A DNA stretch of 64,000 nucleotides from Megachile rotundata. Its lineage: Eukaryota; Arthropoda; Insecta; Hymenoptera; Megachilidae. Numbering within the stretch: position 1 is the first letter of the stretch; each line of letters opens with the position of its first letter. The stretch lies in assembly GCF_050947335.1 (NCBI RefSeq), contig NC_134993.1, positions 16,058,001-16,122,000 of the forward strand, written 5' to 3'. The translations under genes and the position numbers were made by a program. The notes under the pieces were generated by a model, which was not told where the DNA came from, made no database searches, and was given only the letters and a program-made list of their open reading frames with translations. Positions 1 to 13,114 of the stretch are shown piece by piece.

Positions 1-2686
1 TGTCAGAGAAGGACCCGCCGAGCTCGAAACACAGAAGACACTTCATTAAACGACATCACATCAAAGAAACAGAGATTAATCGACACGAAATTCATCGACA
101 CCCACTCCCCCGAGTCGAGTGACGCTGGACGAGCTTTAAGGGCAACCAAGAGACCACGAAACAATCTCCGGGGCTGATGGAGGGAGAATGCAAAGTGATC
201 TTATCCGCTTTAACGTCCGTAGGTTACATAGAGTATTATATCGTTAGGGTATATAAAGCGTACGCGCGCTCGAGTGCAACGTAGACTTCCTCCGGAAAAG
301 GACTTTAAAAGCGATACGACAAATTGGACATTTCTGAACCCCTTAATTTTCCAGTATTCTCTCAAATATTCTAGTTTCGAGATCTTTTAAAATTGCGAGT
401 TCCTATTAGCCCTAGGAAGTCTACCATGCTAGTGTACGCGTCGCACAGGTACAAAGGCTACGTTTCCACCAACGTTGTGGGAGATTTTTTTTTATAAACG
501 GTCTAAGCACAACGGCGTACGCGTGTGCACGCGGTGTGGTCCACTAGTAAATATTGATTTTATCGAAAATTGTTACTGGAAACACGCGTAAAGGGGATGA
601 TGCACCATGTAAGCTCGCTCGAACGTGTCTCCGCACAAAGTTCTTTGGCATTTTGTAAACGGAAAATGAATTTATTTTTGTATCGGATGCGACAAAGGAC
701 GTTTAGCAACGAATTCGATCGCGTGTCGGAAAACGATCCATCAATGACCTCGACCCGGACCCCGAAACGGAATTTCAATTTCGCGTTGCTAGAAATTAGG
801 AGCGAATTTTGGAAAAATTCCTGGTTAAAGGTGATATATTTTCGCGAGGATGAATTATTGGCGATCAGTTAGAAATCTTGAAATATAGGTCGGAGCTGGG
901 TCACTCGAGGAACCGCGTCTTCTGGACGGACTTCTTTCGAGGTCGTTTTGGATATACCGTTTCTTATTATGGAAATGAATTCGGTTTCTACGAAAAATCC
1001 CAAAGGGTACCGGATGAAGGATAAAAGGATCCTTTGAATCGTTCACGCGTACAATGATTTTTTTACTAGGAAATTGGTGCTCGCGGTTGGATCAAACGGC
1101 ACGCACACGTACGAAGCTGTTGCTACGGGGTTAGCTTTATCGAACGAAATATCGACAGACAAATGGGACGCGATTCGTCAACGACATTTGTTTCACTGTC
1201 CAGGTGAAATAGTAGCTCGAGGCTCAAACTTGGTACACGTTTTTATAATAAAATATGCACTTCATTTTCCTGTGGTCTTTGATTATTAACTTTTGAATTA
1301 CTTCATTTATTTTTCCTTCAGTTTATACAATTGTGACACGTTCTCTCAACAGGATATTCAGTTTGTCGCTTCCTGTTAACGTCGGATCCTGAAAGCCTTT
1401 GTTCGTACCTTTCGTGCTCGTGAAAACCATACGATTAGAACGTGTGACCGGATCAAAGCTTATCGGGCTTTTAACATTTTACCTTCGCGTCTAATCCTTA
1501 GACATTTGTCCGTGTTCATCTGCGAAATAGAAATAAATCGATAATTCTCTCGTTCGATAACGCAATCCACGATACATCGATATTTCGATACGGAAACGTG
1601 GCGCGTAACGCGTTACGTACGCGCGAGCGAATCGAGTTAATTACGTTAATTGATAGTAAACGTTGAGGTTCACTACGTGATCGGGGGAAAACGAGTCGCG
1701 TCGACGGCATTAATCGTGTCGCACGACGTGACGATTCATTTCTTCGACGCGACCGGATATACGTTCTATACAGACATGTGTGCACACATACATATGTACA
1801 TATACACGTGGTACATGAGAATACGCAGACACGGAAATACACGGGCAGACGTGTTTCTAACGAAAGGACATTAGCCGGAGATTTGATAGAGAGTACTTTT
1901 TTAAATGAAATCATTTGTTTCTGAGGTTTTGTGGATTCAAGTGTAAACGAATAATTTGCTTATTAAGGGAATGGCTTTGCTTTCGTCTTGTTATTCGGAA
2001 TTATTTGCAGTAATTTATTGAGGAATAAAAAATTAGGTTTTCTCTGAAATATCAAGTTGGTGTCCTTTCAGAGTTCAGCAAATACTATCGCAACGTTCGG
2101 TGTTGTTCGAATAACGAACAGAGAATTTTTAATCGAAGAAAGCACAGAATAACGAATGTTGAACTAAAATAAAATTCGAACAACGCCCGACCGTTTCCTA
2201 ATTTCGCGAGTGACGCATTCGTCGCGCAGAAGTTGATCCCTGAAGACTAACGGAAGCCACACTCAACGACGACCCGTAAAACGAGGATAACATTCACAGA
2301 AAAGCGAACACAAAAAACCGCACACGCGCGAAGAAGAACCTAGAAAAACCGAGATCATTTTTGGGGGTAGAATTGGGCGTCTCGAAGATTAGGAGGGAAG
2401 AAGAGACTTAAAGTCGAAGAGACAAAGGAAGCTGCCCTCAAAAATGATCGAGAACGTTCGTTTCCGACGGATAATGTTGGGACCTGGTTTGTCTTGTCCG
2501 TTTATTGTTTCATTTCGAAAGCGTTGTTTCGCGGCCCACGCGAAACGGGACCAAAGAAAAAAAAATAACAAAAAGACACAATTGTCACAATGTTCTCATT
2601 CCCCTTCTGTCTTCTATCTTCCTCTCTGGCTGCCTCTTTCTCCTAGACAACTTACTCTTCGTTTCCATTTCTTTCTTCCCTACGAT

Positions 2687-2717
2687 ACTCTCTTTCTCTT
2701 TCTCTCTATCTATCTCT
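2687..2717. repeat. CT-rich / TATC simple repeat
   Basis: A run of TCTTTC and TATC units lies in non-coding DNA. A very similar tract occurs at 5303-5337. This is ordinary microsatellite sequence. Confidence 0.7.
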
Positions 2718-5009
2718 GTCGCGGCTCAAAGTACTGGACACGACAACTCCACACGATATTTTTATATAGATTTCTTAAAAGTGCATTATAGTGCCAGGAA
2801 GACCACGCCAAGTTAAAAAAGTAAAACGAAAAGAAATAGATAATTAACAAAAAAAAATGAACACACAAACATACACGTACACGTGCAGTCTCGATATCGA
2901 AGCATTTAGGCGATAGAGACCGATTCTATAAGTATTATAAAGTATATACGAGTAGTCGGATCAGTGACGAGGAAAACGTGGATGAGAAGTCGAAGAATCA
3001 AGATTCTTCGACAGCTTCGATTGTTGCTCCGAATCATTAGACTCTTATGTAGACGTCGAACACGATTAGATTTTCTTTCGAGACCTTCCACATTTTTAAC
3101 AAACGTTGTTTCGGAGAACGGTTGTTCTAAATTGGAGAATGTACTTTTGCGTAGAAAGTTTGTTTGCTTCGTTCGGTTAGCTTTTGAGCTCATGAATGAT
3201 TAGAAGGGTACGTTTGCACGTAATATCTTACCCAAAATTTTATTTATAAACTTTCTTTCTATTGTAAAAGATATTTTATTCGAAAAAGTAGTAAAGTTAA
3301 AGTATAATGACTTTTATTTAACGTCAAAACGTACCCTAACTCACAACTTTGATTTAGAGAGTTAGATCGAAGTAATCGGTAGAGAAACTACAGGAAAATT
3401 TCCATCAGCAGCTAGACATATCCATAAAAAGAAAAACAAAATGGTGTTCGACCCGCGATTACGCTGAAGGATCAGCAGGATAAAGGAGACGGTTTACAGC
3501 ATGATATCCCACGGAAAGGACCTTAAAATGGCGATCTGTACGTTGCCCGAGTGAAATTGCTTCATTGACTCTCCTTCGTGCGTTCATATACCATAAAGAA
3601 TCATACAGTATGTGTGCATGGGGTGATGTGATTCGTTTATCTAAAACTTTTGCATTACTCTGAATGGCTTAGGAACATGCACTTTTCCCTTTGAACATTT
3701 TCAAATTTATTTTCGAATACAAGATAGTTTATTTTACTCTAAAGGGTAGGACCCACTTAGTGTGTCAACAATTAATTTCTACATTACGGAAAGTAATAGA
3801 TGAGCGAATGACGTTGTCCCATCGAAAAAATATGCCGAGATTGATTTGTATGTTTATACCTGTACATATGTGTATACTATATTATGTAATATACCCGATA
3901 TTATAGTATATAGTGTATATATATATTATATCGAAGCGTGCATTATGGCCTTTGTTTCGAGCAGAGTTTATACACAACGTCTCTTGTAAGGAAGCAAAGG
4001 GGGGCGCTTTTGTGTTCAGGGGTGAGCTAGAACCACGCCGGTTCGGTCGCCGTGTTTTCGTACGCGTCGAATGTTTCGCGTGTGTTTAAATGTTGTACTT
4101 TATATGTGTACATAGGTATTTTGTACGCTCGATGGGTTCGAAAACACAGGAACAACGGCGTGGTCGGCCGCCCTGCTGTTGAGAATGGGAGTGCTACTCC
4201 CCCTTTGTTGCGTAACGTTCTCATGTACAATGTTAATAATGGTCATTTGACGTTCAGTTTGCCCGTTCACGATGATGGCAGTGCAAATGTTTTGCAGGAA
4301 TAGTCAGACCCCTTTACCCGATCGAGCAACAGGATACAGGATGTTTCAGAAGATGAACAAACTTCCCGGCGATCAACAGGTCACCAAAGTTATCGGATAT
4401 TTTCTGTTCGAGAGCTGCCGAAAACTTGGATGTTCATTTTGTAATCCTTTTGTAAATTTCTAAATTACGAAGCCTTCTATCCTTTCGAATATCGAAGAAT
4501 TTAAAAAGACCTAATATCAGTTAGCAGGAAACATTTGTACTGTGTTTGAATCGATGAGCGTGCGACCGCGTTTCGAACGAGCCTGTTAGCGTTGCTTCAA
4601 CCCTAACCCACAACGGAGCGGATTCCTTGTCGAAGCGTGAAAACTATCGCTTAGGGTTGCAGGGCAACAATGGACAGCCTTCCGGCAAGAAGGTGACGTT
4701 TAAAAAGAATCGAAAAGATAAGGCGCGTTATCAGCGCGAGTCTCGTAACCGAAACGCGTAGGCTAAATCCACCTATCTTTGTACATAAGCATAGAGACAC
4801 GTTGACTCTCGTATACTTTCTTCCTTCCTGTTTCCGTACGAAGGGCTGACAGATCGAGTATTTTCGCGAAAATCGGAGAAAGATGGCAAAGATCCGATCG
4901 ATCGCGAGAAACGGCAACAAAGAAGAAGAAAAGAGTCGATTAGAACGCCGGTAGATATAACCGCGCGATTTATACGAGCGTTACCACGTTATTGCCACGT
5001 ATTAATCGT

Positions 5010-5053
5010 TTATTATTGTTGTTATTATTACGAACGATTATTATTATTATCAT
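5010..5053. repeat. Interrupted (TTA)n trinucleotide repeat
   Basis: Two blocks of TTA/ATT units are separated by GTTG and CGAACGA interruptions. There is no coding context. Confidence 0.7.
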
Positions 5054-5302
5054 TGCGAATTATTACTTACGATCATCTCATTACCTATTATTACGAATAA
5101 CGGTAGGCGTTTAAACGGTTTTAACTCTCAGACACTTTATTAAGATCTTTACCAATATTTACCTAGCGGGCTGTCGCCGTGTAACTTGTTACGTAAAATG
5201 ACCAAGAAAATTACTAAAGTAACGTACTACCTATTAATCTATATAGGATGATCTAGTCGACCACGTGTTTAAGGGGGAAGAAAAACAGTCTTTTTTAACG
5301 AG

Positions 5303-5337
5303 CTATCTCTTTCTCTCTATCTATCTATCTTTCTCTT
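5303..5337. repeat. CT / (TATC)n simple repeat
   Basis: Tandem CTAT units sit inside a pyrimidine-rich run, similar in composition to the tract at 2687-2717. Confidence 0.65.
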
Positions 5338-6362
5338 AGTGAATTTTGAAATTACGGAGACACGGAAGTTGCAGCGACGACGAATCATTCAATGCTTATT
5401 TCTTTATTATTCTCATCAATGAATATTGTTTCAAAATTGTACAAAGTTCGGAAATTAAAAGACGTTTTACAGTAATAGTCTGACAAATGATTGACTCGTA
5501 TCACTGAAATTGTTCCTTTTATTTCATAATGAATATACAAAAGTCTAATTAAAAACTCAATGTCTATCTTAAATTGTGAAACGTTTAATTTTTAGGACGA
5601 TAAAAGTGATTTATACTCTCGCTCAATTGTCTACAACGAATCGATTTACATTAGAATCCAACAAATTAACGGCAGATCCAATAAATTGTAATAATTCCTG
5701 TTTCGACGACACTCGATGCAAATGAGGCACACCCTCTGACCGTTAATGCAAATTAATTGAAATCGAAATTTCGTATTAACTTTCTCGATCATCGCCTTTA
5801 AGATTCTGTAATCTAAAAAAATTCTCAAACCAGATTTAGTACGAAATTATTTTGTAATATTTACATTTATCACGAAAGCTGTAATTGCGATTTCAAAAGT
5901 GTAATTCTGCGAAAGGAAATTCGCTAAAATAAACAATACTTGATACTCTCGAAAATTGCATCCTTTAATAAATATTGAAATATCATGAAATAAGCGTCAT
6001 CGAGAAACGCGCGTTTCGAAAACCGTCGATACTTCGATCGACAACCAATCAGCGTTACTCGTACAATTGCTCGCAAGTTGTTGACGTTGCAATTGTAAAG
6101 CCTGATTATGTAAGTTCGGAGTTTCGTTCGCAAACAGCGCGGAATCTCGCTAGAAGTAAGCGAACTACTTTTACTGCAGTTGTAAATTCAATCGGAACTA
6201 GTGACGCTATTTTACCGGAAGTTGATCGCGATTACTATGCAAATTGCAACGTTTCGTACTTTAACGCGAGATAAATATTACCGAGTCGTGTATTGAACTT
6301 CGCGAACTTACGAAATAAACTCCGTTTATGAAAAGGGGAAATAATTTCAAATATTTACTCAC

Positions 6363-6577
6363 CATTAAAGTTGAATGTAGGTGGTGGAGTCTCGCTATAT
6401 GGCCCTGGTAACAGAAACACGAATAAGTTATTGCAAAATTTAGAACTAAATTTATCAATTTTAATTTATGAAGCTAAAAGTGTCGAAGTGTAAGCAAAAT
6501 ACCAACCTAAAAAATTTGATCCTTTTGATTCCTCGAAGCAGGCTGCAGCTTCCGCGTGTCCCAGTGTAACAGCCCGT
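6363..6577 (-). other. Candidate pair of small coding exons of an unknown gene
   Basis: On the minus strand, 6577-6507 (71 nt) is preceded by a pyrimidine-rich AG acceptor and reads RAVTLGHAEAAACFEESKGS followed by NFL. It ends at a weak GTTGGT donor. After a 102-nt intron with a good acceptor (TTTCTGTTACCAG), 6404-6363 (42 nt) continues in frame as GPYSETPPPTFNFN and ends at a strong GTGAGT donor. Phases match (1 to 1). The first exon may extend upstream to about 6690, because the frame stays open there. I recognise no family and found no partner exons, so this may be chance. A real gene would run leftward, with further exons at lower coordinates. Confidence 0.25.
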
Positions 6578-8866
6578 CTAAAAGAGGTGTAGATTACGAA
6601 AGAATAGCCCACAGGGTGTCGCGTTAGCACTTCAATGATATCGAACACCGTCTGGCGATGATGAAAAAGCATGTGATGCTTGCTCAACGTGAATAAAAAT
6701 TGTATTTATGGGTCGTTCATTTCCCAAAACGCTCGACGCTGTCGACTTTCAAAGGAACCCAGAGAAATTTGTATCTTCGCTAATTTTCTATTGAACTGTT
6801 CCATAATTATTATAAGAAAACACATGCATACACACACCGAAAACGACGATTGTAAAGAAAATGACAAATCGAGAACTAGATAACAACTTTTTAATAGAGA
6901 GGTAATAGTAAATAGTATATTCGAAAGGGCCAGTAAACCTCGTAGCCAAATATGATATCGTTCATCGCGTTGGAGAATTAATCCTTCGACTGTTTTCATT
7001 TACAGCGCGTATAAAAATGAAGTTTCTAACGAGTCGTGAAATTAGCCATCAGACTGTCAAATGCGAGGAATTTTTGTCGAAAACAGTCAAAGGATTAAGC
7101 TTAATCGATCGCGCAGCTATACTCTACAAATTTAAGCTGTTTCGTTCGAACTTGTTTGCCCCGCATTTCATTCTCCCTTGTATCTCACGGGACTGTTTCT
7201 CTTTTTTTGTACTAGTATCAACGACTGAGTAAACTTTAGAGGCTTTACCATTGGAAAATGGACGATTCACTATTAGAGTGTAAACCGTGACGAATGAAAA
7301 AAGATCGATATATACGATATGGTGGTACCTCTGTGAGCGTGCGAATGATACAGAGCGATTTCGAGGAGAATTGCATTGGTCACTGCGAGGAACGAACGAA
7401 TTCTACCAATTTTTACTCCGAACTTTTGTTGCCAAACTGTATAACAAATACTGAAATCGAATATTTGTATCAATAATGTTACGTTAATATAAAGTTGAAT
7501 ACGATTTATCGGCTGTGACAGCCAAGCTTAAATATGTCGATTGAACTAATCGAAACCAATTGAATGTTTCTGGAAATTCACTCTTTTCAATAGAGAATTT
7601 ATAAAAATAAAGAAAGGAATTCGTTCCTCCAGTTACCGATCCAATGAACGCAGACGATAGCGTTCGTTGAACGCGAAGCTACTCGTCGCCGGTCAAGCAA
7701 GACCAAAAAACTAAGAAAACTGTTTGTAATCTCGTTACCAGCTAGATCTCGTTCCTGCCCTCGGAAAATTCGCGATGTGATCGCGAATGTCGCGAGCGTT
7801 GCGAACGCTATCGTCGCGCGACGATTAAATCTTAAGAGGAGAAACAAAAAAAAATAAATAAATAAATGAAACAATTCCCACGCAACGAATCTTGAAAGTA
7901 GTCAATATCTAATCAATTCCGAGGATACCGTAGCGGTAGTTACGATTTAAAATGAAATTAAAAAATGGAAGATAATTGATAAATCAGCGTGAGCGTGAAA
8001 GCGATGTTAAGTGGAGATTGGAAAAATTGGAATTACTTGTGGAACGAATTATAAAAATCTTCGTGAATCGATCTTGAATGCAAATAAAATATTCGCGTGG
8101 TTTGTTATAAATAATATGATATGTATACACAATATGAGTCAATAAGAACAGAAAGATTCGTTGATTTTTTAAATAAAATACATAAAGTTAATCGAACAGA
8201 AACGTATTGTTTTCTTGAGATATCCAAGATAATGAATTGTTTAAATATCTCTTTAAAAATGACAAATTATTTTCAAGAAAAGTTCCTATTGACTCACCCT
8301 GTATGTGCATAATTAATTACAGCGATGAGAATGAAAGAGCAAAAAATGTAGAACATATTTTTAAAGAGAAAAACAAGCATGTTTGAGAAAAAGAACGTCG
8401 AGTAAACAGAGGCGGTGCTAATCATGGCACTAACATAAAGTAAAAAAAGAGGTGATCCGATGAATTTCGATCCTTGTTAATCATAGGCGAATTAATATCA
8501 AGCGAAGCACCAGTCGATAAGTAAATCTCTAATCGTAGCGTATCTCCGAGAAGCGCTGCTAAAAAGAAAGAATTAAAAAACGATCTTCGAACCTTACGAA
8601 GGGATAGGGGTATAATGACTAACGATGTTTATGAACCAATGCATTTTCATGCCGAAAACAAATAAAATTTGCAAGTCGGATCCGAGTCTTTTTACTCTGA
8701 ATTCCCAAATAAACTTCCTAATTTCCAAGACCGCAAATATGTAGGATCACTCATGCCAAATAATAAAATGGACGTTCATTATGTACATATATATTTGGGT
8801 CAATAAACAATTTAACAAAATAGTTGTACCACTATGTGCAGCCGCCTTTGTTAGCAAAATGTCTGA

Positions 8867-8872
8867 TTTATT
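8867..8872 (-). terminator. Candidate polyadenylation signal of AKAP17A
   Basis: AATAAA on the minus strand lies about 290 nt beyond the AKAP17A stop codon and would give a short 3' UTR. No downstream GU-rich element was verified. Confidence 0.3.
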
Positions 8873-9160
8873 CAATGTTGATTCTTTTGATCATATACTT
8901 CGTAACGTATATACAAAATCAGATAACTTATGCGAAGAGCTTCGGAGATCAATGGTGTCCATAGAACTGTCCACATACTGTTAGGTTTAACTAAACCGAG
9001 TCGTTTAAAACGAGGAAGAACTGTCTTTTAAACAAAAATATATCCTTTTGTATCAAATAAATGCTACAGGCGCTAATATACACGAGTAGTTATAGGCTTT
9101 GTACAGACTCTTACAATAGGATCAAAGACATAAAAAGGAAAAAATTGTCGTCAGTTCTTG

Positions 9161-12100
9161 TCAGTCAGAAGTTATGTTTTCTAAGTGAGATATTTGTGGT
9201 GCTTCCGTGTTCTCGGCTATCTCTTCGATCACCTTCGGTGTCTTCCCCTGTTCCCTGTCGGCGCCTTTGGACCAGGAACAGCTCCTTCTGCCAGGAGATT
9301 TTGGCATGGACCAGGTGCTGCTGCGAGATCTTCTCTTGGGCGACGTGGTGCGAGATTTAGCCCTGGTGATTTTCACCTTCGACACTGATCTCTCCCTTCT
9401 GCGTCTGTAGCGGCTCCTAGTGTTATTTCTTGTCTTAGATCGACTCCTGGAACGCGATTTCCTCTTGGACCTCGATCGACGCGATCGAGATCTCACCCTC
9501 GAAGAGGACCTGGACCTCGACTTCGATCTATCTCGTCTTCTTCTCGATCGCGACCTGCTTTTGCTTCTGCTACGTCGCTTGCTCCTGGATCTCGATTTCG
9601 TTCGCGATTTTGTTCTTGATTTGCTGGGCGATCTGGACCTTGATCTTGAAACCGACTTCGATCTGGACCTAGACCGGGATTTTGATCTTGACCTCGATCT
9701 TGATCTCGACCTGGATCTACTGAATGATCCTTTACGACTACGTGACCTTGAGCTTCTGTAGTCGAAAGAGTGATAATCCTGACCTACTAAATGAGCGAAG
9801 TACTTGTAGTACTGCTCGTTGTATAAATGGGGGTTGAAAGTGGGGACTGTGCGAGGATTTCCAGCGTTACGCCATGAAAATCCTCTGCCCCTCCCTCGCG
9901 CGAAACGACCACCCCTGGGCATACCTCTTGGGAGACTAGGATAAAGCATGGGCAGTGCCGCTTCGTAACACCATGGTTGCGGAAATCGTGGATAAAGAGG
10001 CGGGTAAGGAAGAGATTCCAAGGAAGTGGCAGCTAAAAAGTTAAATAAAAATTGTTAATATACATTTCGTGGTTTGATGGTAACCTTAATCATTAGTGTC
10101 ACTTACTTGTGGATGAGGATGGATATGCAACATTCTGTTTCAGGACGCTTTTCAGTTTTTTCGCTTGCTCTTCCGTACCTGAATCATCGCTCGGACTTGC
10201 AGAGTTTTCGGAATCCTTCCCCTTTTTACGTTTTTTCTGTGCAAAGAGATTTATGCGATTGAACAATATGTTTTGGGGAGAATGATAGTCAGTGAACTAC
10301 TGGCCCTTAAATATGCCCTACCTTTTTCTTTTTTTCCTTTTTAGTCTTCTTCTTCTTCGATTTCTTCGCTTTCTTGTCCTTCTTCCCGTCCTTCGAATTT
10401 TCATCAGAACTCAATGCTTCTGTGACACCATCCATTTTGTTATTTTTCTTCTCTTCCTTTTTTACATCCGTACTTGATACTTCATCAATCTTAATTTCAT
10501 TGTTTTCTACTTTTATCTTAAAATACAAAACATACGAAGATCAGGTTAAGTCCTTAGTACCAGGATTATAATATAACAAACCACCGCGGAATTGTACCTT
10601 TATCCTATCAAATAATTCATCTAATAAACGAATACTTTCAAGTTGCCTTTGTGCTTTTATCAGTTTTTGCCCCTCTCTCGCGATTTTCATAGACACTTTA
10701 TCTTCTTCCTTTTTTCGAAATTTAGTCAGAACTTTACGCTTTCGCTTCTCTTCTCGTTTTCGTCGTCTGTTTTCTTTAGCCGCTGCATCAGCTTCTTCTT
10801 TCTTTCTGTAGAAATAAAAGCGTGCGATGTAATGCACGTTAAATTCACAATTCGATGAAGTACATTTTAATGTTAGTTACTTTTGTTCTTCACGACGTTT
10901 TTCTTCAGCTTCTTCTTTTCGACGAAGTCGTTCTGCTGCCAATGTATCCTGAGCTATGAGGCGTTTCCTTTCAAACTCTCTATGAGCAACAGAGCTATCG
11001 CTCATGTGTTTTGTTTTATCAAAATCGATCTACATGTAATACAATATCTTTTATTATAATAATTACAAGTTACTGTGGCATTATGATCTATCCAATCCAT
11101 GCAGAAAACTCACATATTAAACACACCTTAATGGCAGCTGTGAATGCCTTCTCTCCTTCCTTCTTAAGGAGCTTCATCCCACGTAATGCATCCATAGCTC
11201 TAACAAAATCCATATATTCAACATACTGAATATAAGCATCAAAAAATATTCCATCCTCATAACTGAATTTATTAATATTTGTGCCAAGACGCATTCTAGA
11301 TCTATAGGCATCGGCAGCAGGTACATCGATTCTTCTGAGTGTTCCCCATTTCTTAAAAATTTTACTGATCAAAGATTCGCTAGGCAGAGACCCGCTATCC
11401 TCGATGAACCACTTAACAGGTAATCCTGTTATGTGGATGGTATCAGGCCTTTCTCCAGGCTTCAATTCATTCATATGTTTAGCATCTCTGAAGTAAGAAT
11501 CCCAACTATGTCTTGTGGGAAAATCATCCTTCGCCTCTGCTGCCCGGACTTTCAATACATTGGGAAATCCTGATAGATTTAAACGCTGAGAATCCAATCT
11601 TGCAAGTACACGTTGGAGTCTGCACCTGTCTTGCAAATCTCCTTCCAACCTGATAAATTCCAGCGTACTCTTCGCTACCTTCAGAGATGCAAACTCGTCC
11701 GGTAGTATAAGGGCACGTATCTTCTCCATTACTTCCCATGTTGATATTGTTTTTCCTGTTTATATCGCAGTTAATTTTCTGTAAAACCTACTATGCTAAA
11801 AATATTATATATATTTATAAATTTTGCACAGAATTTAATGAAACTGCATGTATATCCTGTTACAGAAATTAAAGTTATTATTATTGATACCATCGCATAT
11901 ATTAAATATACTAATCGCAAGGGTTAAGTTAAAAGGGTTAAGGATTAAGTTAGACAGTTTGAGCAATGATACGATAGCTAATAAAAGTAAATAAACAACA
12001 AAAGCAAAGATACAGGGCTGGTTTAAGACCTTCAATACACCCAAATGCTTAAGAGATATAAGTAGACCCCCATGACCTATGTGTAAACCTTATTTTGTTA

Positions 12101-12365
12101 CTGATTAATCCAACCCTGCATATATACACATAACATTCTGAAAAATAAAGACACAGATGAAGAGAAAGTAATCACGGTGTATGGGAATTTTACCTGGAAC
12201 TTTTAATTGGGGAAGATTAACGGACACATTTATTTTTGCAATTGGTTTTAAATAAAGTGCGCGTGGTATATAGAGAGGCACGATATCGCTAAGATCCCTA
12301 CAGCTCCGAAATTGGTTAACAACCTCACTACTGGAATTTTCACCTACTTTCTTACCATCGCTCAT
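9161..12365 (-). CDS. AKAP17A: A-kinase anchor protein 17A (XE7-type splicing-associated protein)
   Basis: Seven exons (complement of 12194-12365, 11127-11755, 10881-11029, 10598-10805, 10322-10516, 10107-10236, 9161-10032) give 784 aa with consistent phases. The first 210-odd residues follow vertebrate AKAP17A closely: LYLKPI, PQLKVPGK, ISTWEVMEK, LSGFPNVLKVRAAE, FPTRHSWDSYFRDAK, GERPDTIHITGLPVKWF and ALRGMKL are all recognisable, including the divergent RRM-like region. A long Lys/Glu/Arg helical segment follows, including REGQKLIKAQRQLESIRLLDEL. The C-terminus is a long RS domain (about residues 585-750). In mammals the protein is nuclear-speckle associated, anchors PKA and affects alternative splicing. 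That role here is inferred from orthology, and I cannot see a definite PKA-binding helix. The start is the first ATG of the conserved frame. The gene is divergent from pins. Confidence 0.93.
9190..9770 (-). repeat. AKAP17A: RS-domain coding repeat of AKAP17A
   Basis: A degenerate hexanucleotide-like tract encodes runs of Arg-Ser and Lys-Ser dipeptides within the last exon. It creates a long false antisense frame rich in Leu-Asp. RS domains are phosphorylated by SR protein kinases and mediate contacts between splicing factors (family knowledge). Confidence 0.85.
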
Positions 12366-13114
12366 TATTAATCTAATATACCGTATATATACTAGAATGT
12401 GCGTAAATCAGAACACGGAAGAACTACTTTAAATATCTTATTTAACGATAAAGAAAATCAAAGAGATGAAAACCATTCAGTAGAGAGGTTGTGTATCCAT
12501 TCGAAATGAGAAATCTTTCCAAGTTGAGTTATTTCCTTCCTTCACTTCACCATTGAATATTTATTCTGATCAGCACAGCTCGTTTCACTCTTCTCGATTT
12601 ACTTTCGAGCTATTTCACCAACAACTAAATGTACGAAACCATAATTATTTCTGATTTGATGTTCTGTCAAGTTTCACCGATCGAACACTGGGAACACAAG
12701 AACTCCAAAAAGGCACGCGTTCCCGTTAAAAGTCACATTAGGGAGTTTCGGTTTGTCGCCAGACGGCGCGGGTATTCCAATTGGACGTTATGCAAGCAGA
12801 GTGCATCAAGCGCCATTTGTTTGGACGCTAAATTCTCCGTCAGTTGCATTGAGAAAGTGCGGCGAGCGTGAGGTTGGAGGGAAAAGTAACGCGGGTTTTA
12901 TTCTCAAAAAGGCACGCGGAGGTGATTATGTGAGAAAAGAAATTACCGGACAAAAAATTCGCTGATCACGATGCGCAGAAAATCATACAAGTCAAGTTAT
13001 TATCGTAACCCAAATAATCGTCAACCGTGCACTTAAGACTCGCGTTATTTACGGTCGTAAAAGTAGCGAGGATCGATTGTTAATTTGCGAAGGGAAAGAA
13101 AGAAACGCAACACG
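12366..13114. promoter_or_regulatory. Divergent promoter region between AKAP17A and pins
   Basis: The start codons of AKAP17A (minus) and pins (plus) lie 749 bp apart, head to head. Both 5' UTRs and both core promoters must fall here unless there are undetected upstream non-coding exons. I see no TATA box at a convincing distance from either gene, which fits housekeeping-type bidirectional promoters. No transcription start can be placed from sequence alone. Confidence 0.5.

Larger units (their letters stand above)
1..9160. other. Left flank: intergenic/intronic DNA without a confident gene
   Basis: I find no exon chain with family similarity here. Open frames are short and of random composition. 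The stretch holds CT-rich and TTA-rich simple repeats (entered separately). A TATA-like TATATAAA lies at 250-257 with no convincing initiator downstream. Pyrimidine-rich sequence around 2580-2720 and AU-rich sequence around 3890-3930 could belong to a 3' UTR of a gene lying left of the window, but no stop codon or splice structure shows this. A weak pair of minus-strand exons near 6363-6577 is listed separately. The right end (below 9161) should include the 3' UTR of AKAP17A. Confidence 0.6.

Noticed and set aside
2444..2816. Overlapping plus-strand frames of about 100 codons in the CT-rich stretch
   Set aside because: Low-complexity Phe/Leu/Ser/Pro composition from pyrimidine-rich DNA; no splice partners or domains.
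6627..6687. Possible transposase fragment (HHRQTVFDIIEVLTRHPVG) on the minus strand
   Set aside because: No DDE motif, no terminal repeats and no extended similarity; it is considered only as a possible upstream part of the weak candidate exon.
9420..9761. Plus-strand frame rich in Leu-Asp-Arg repeats
   Set aside because: It is the antisense shadow of the Arg-Ser repeat coding sequence in AKAP17A.
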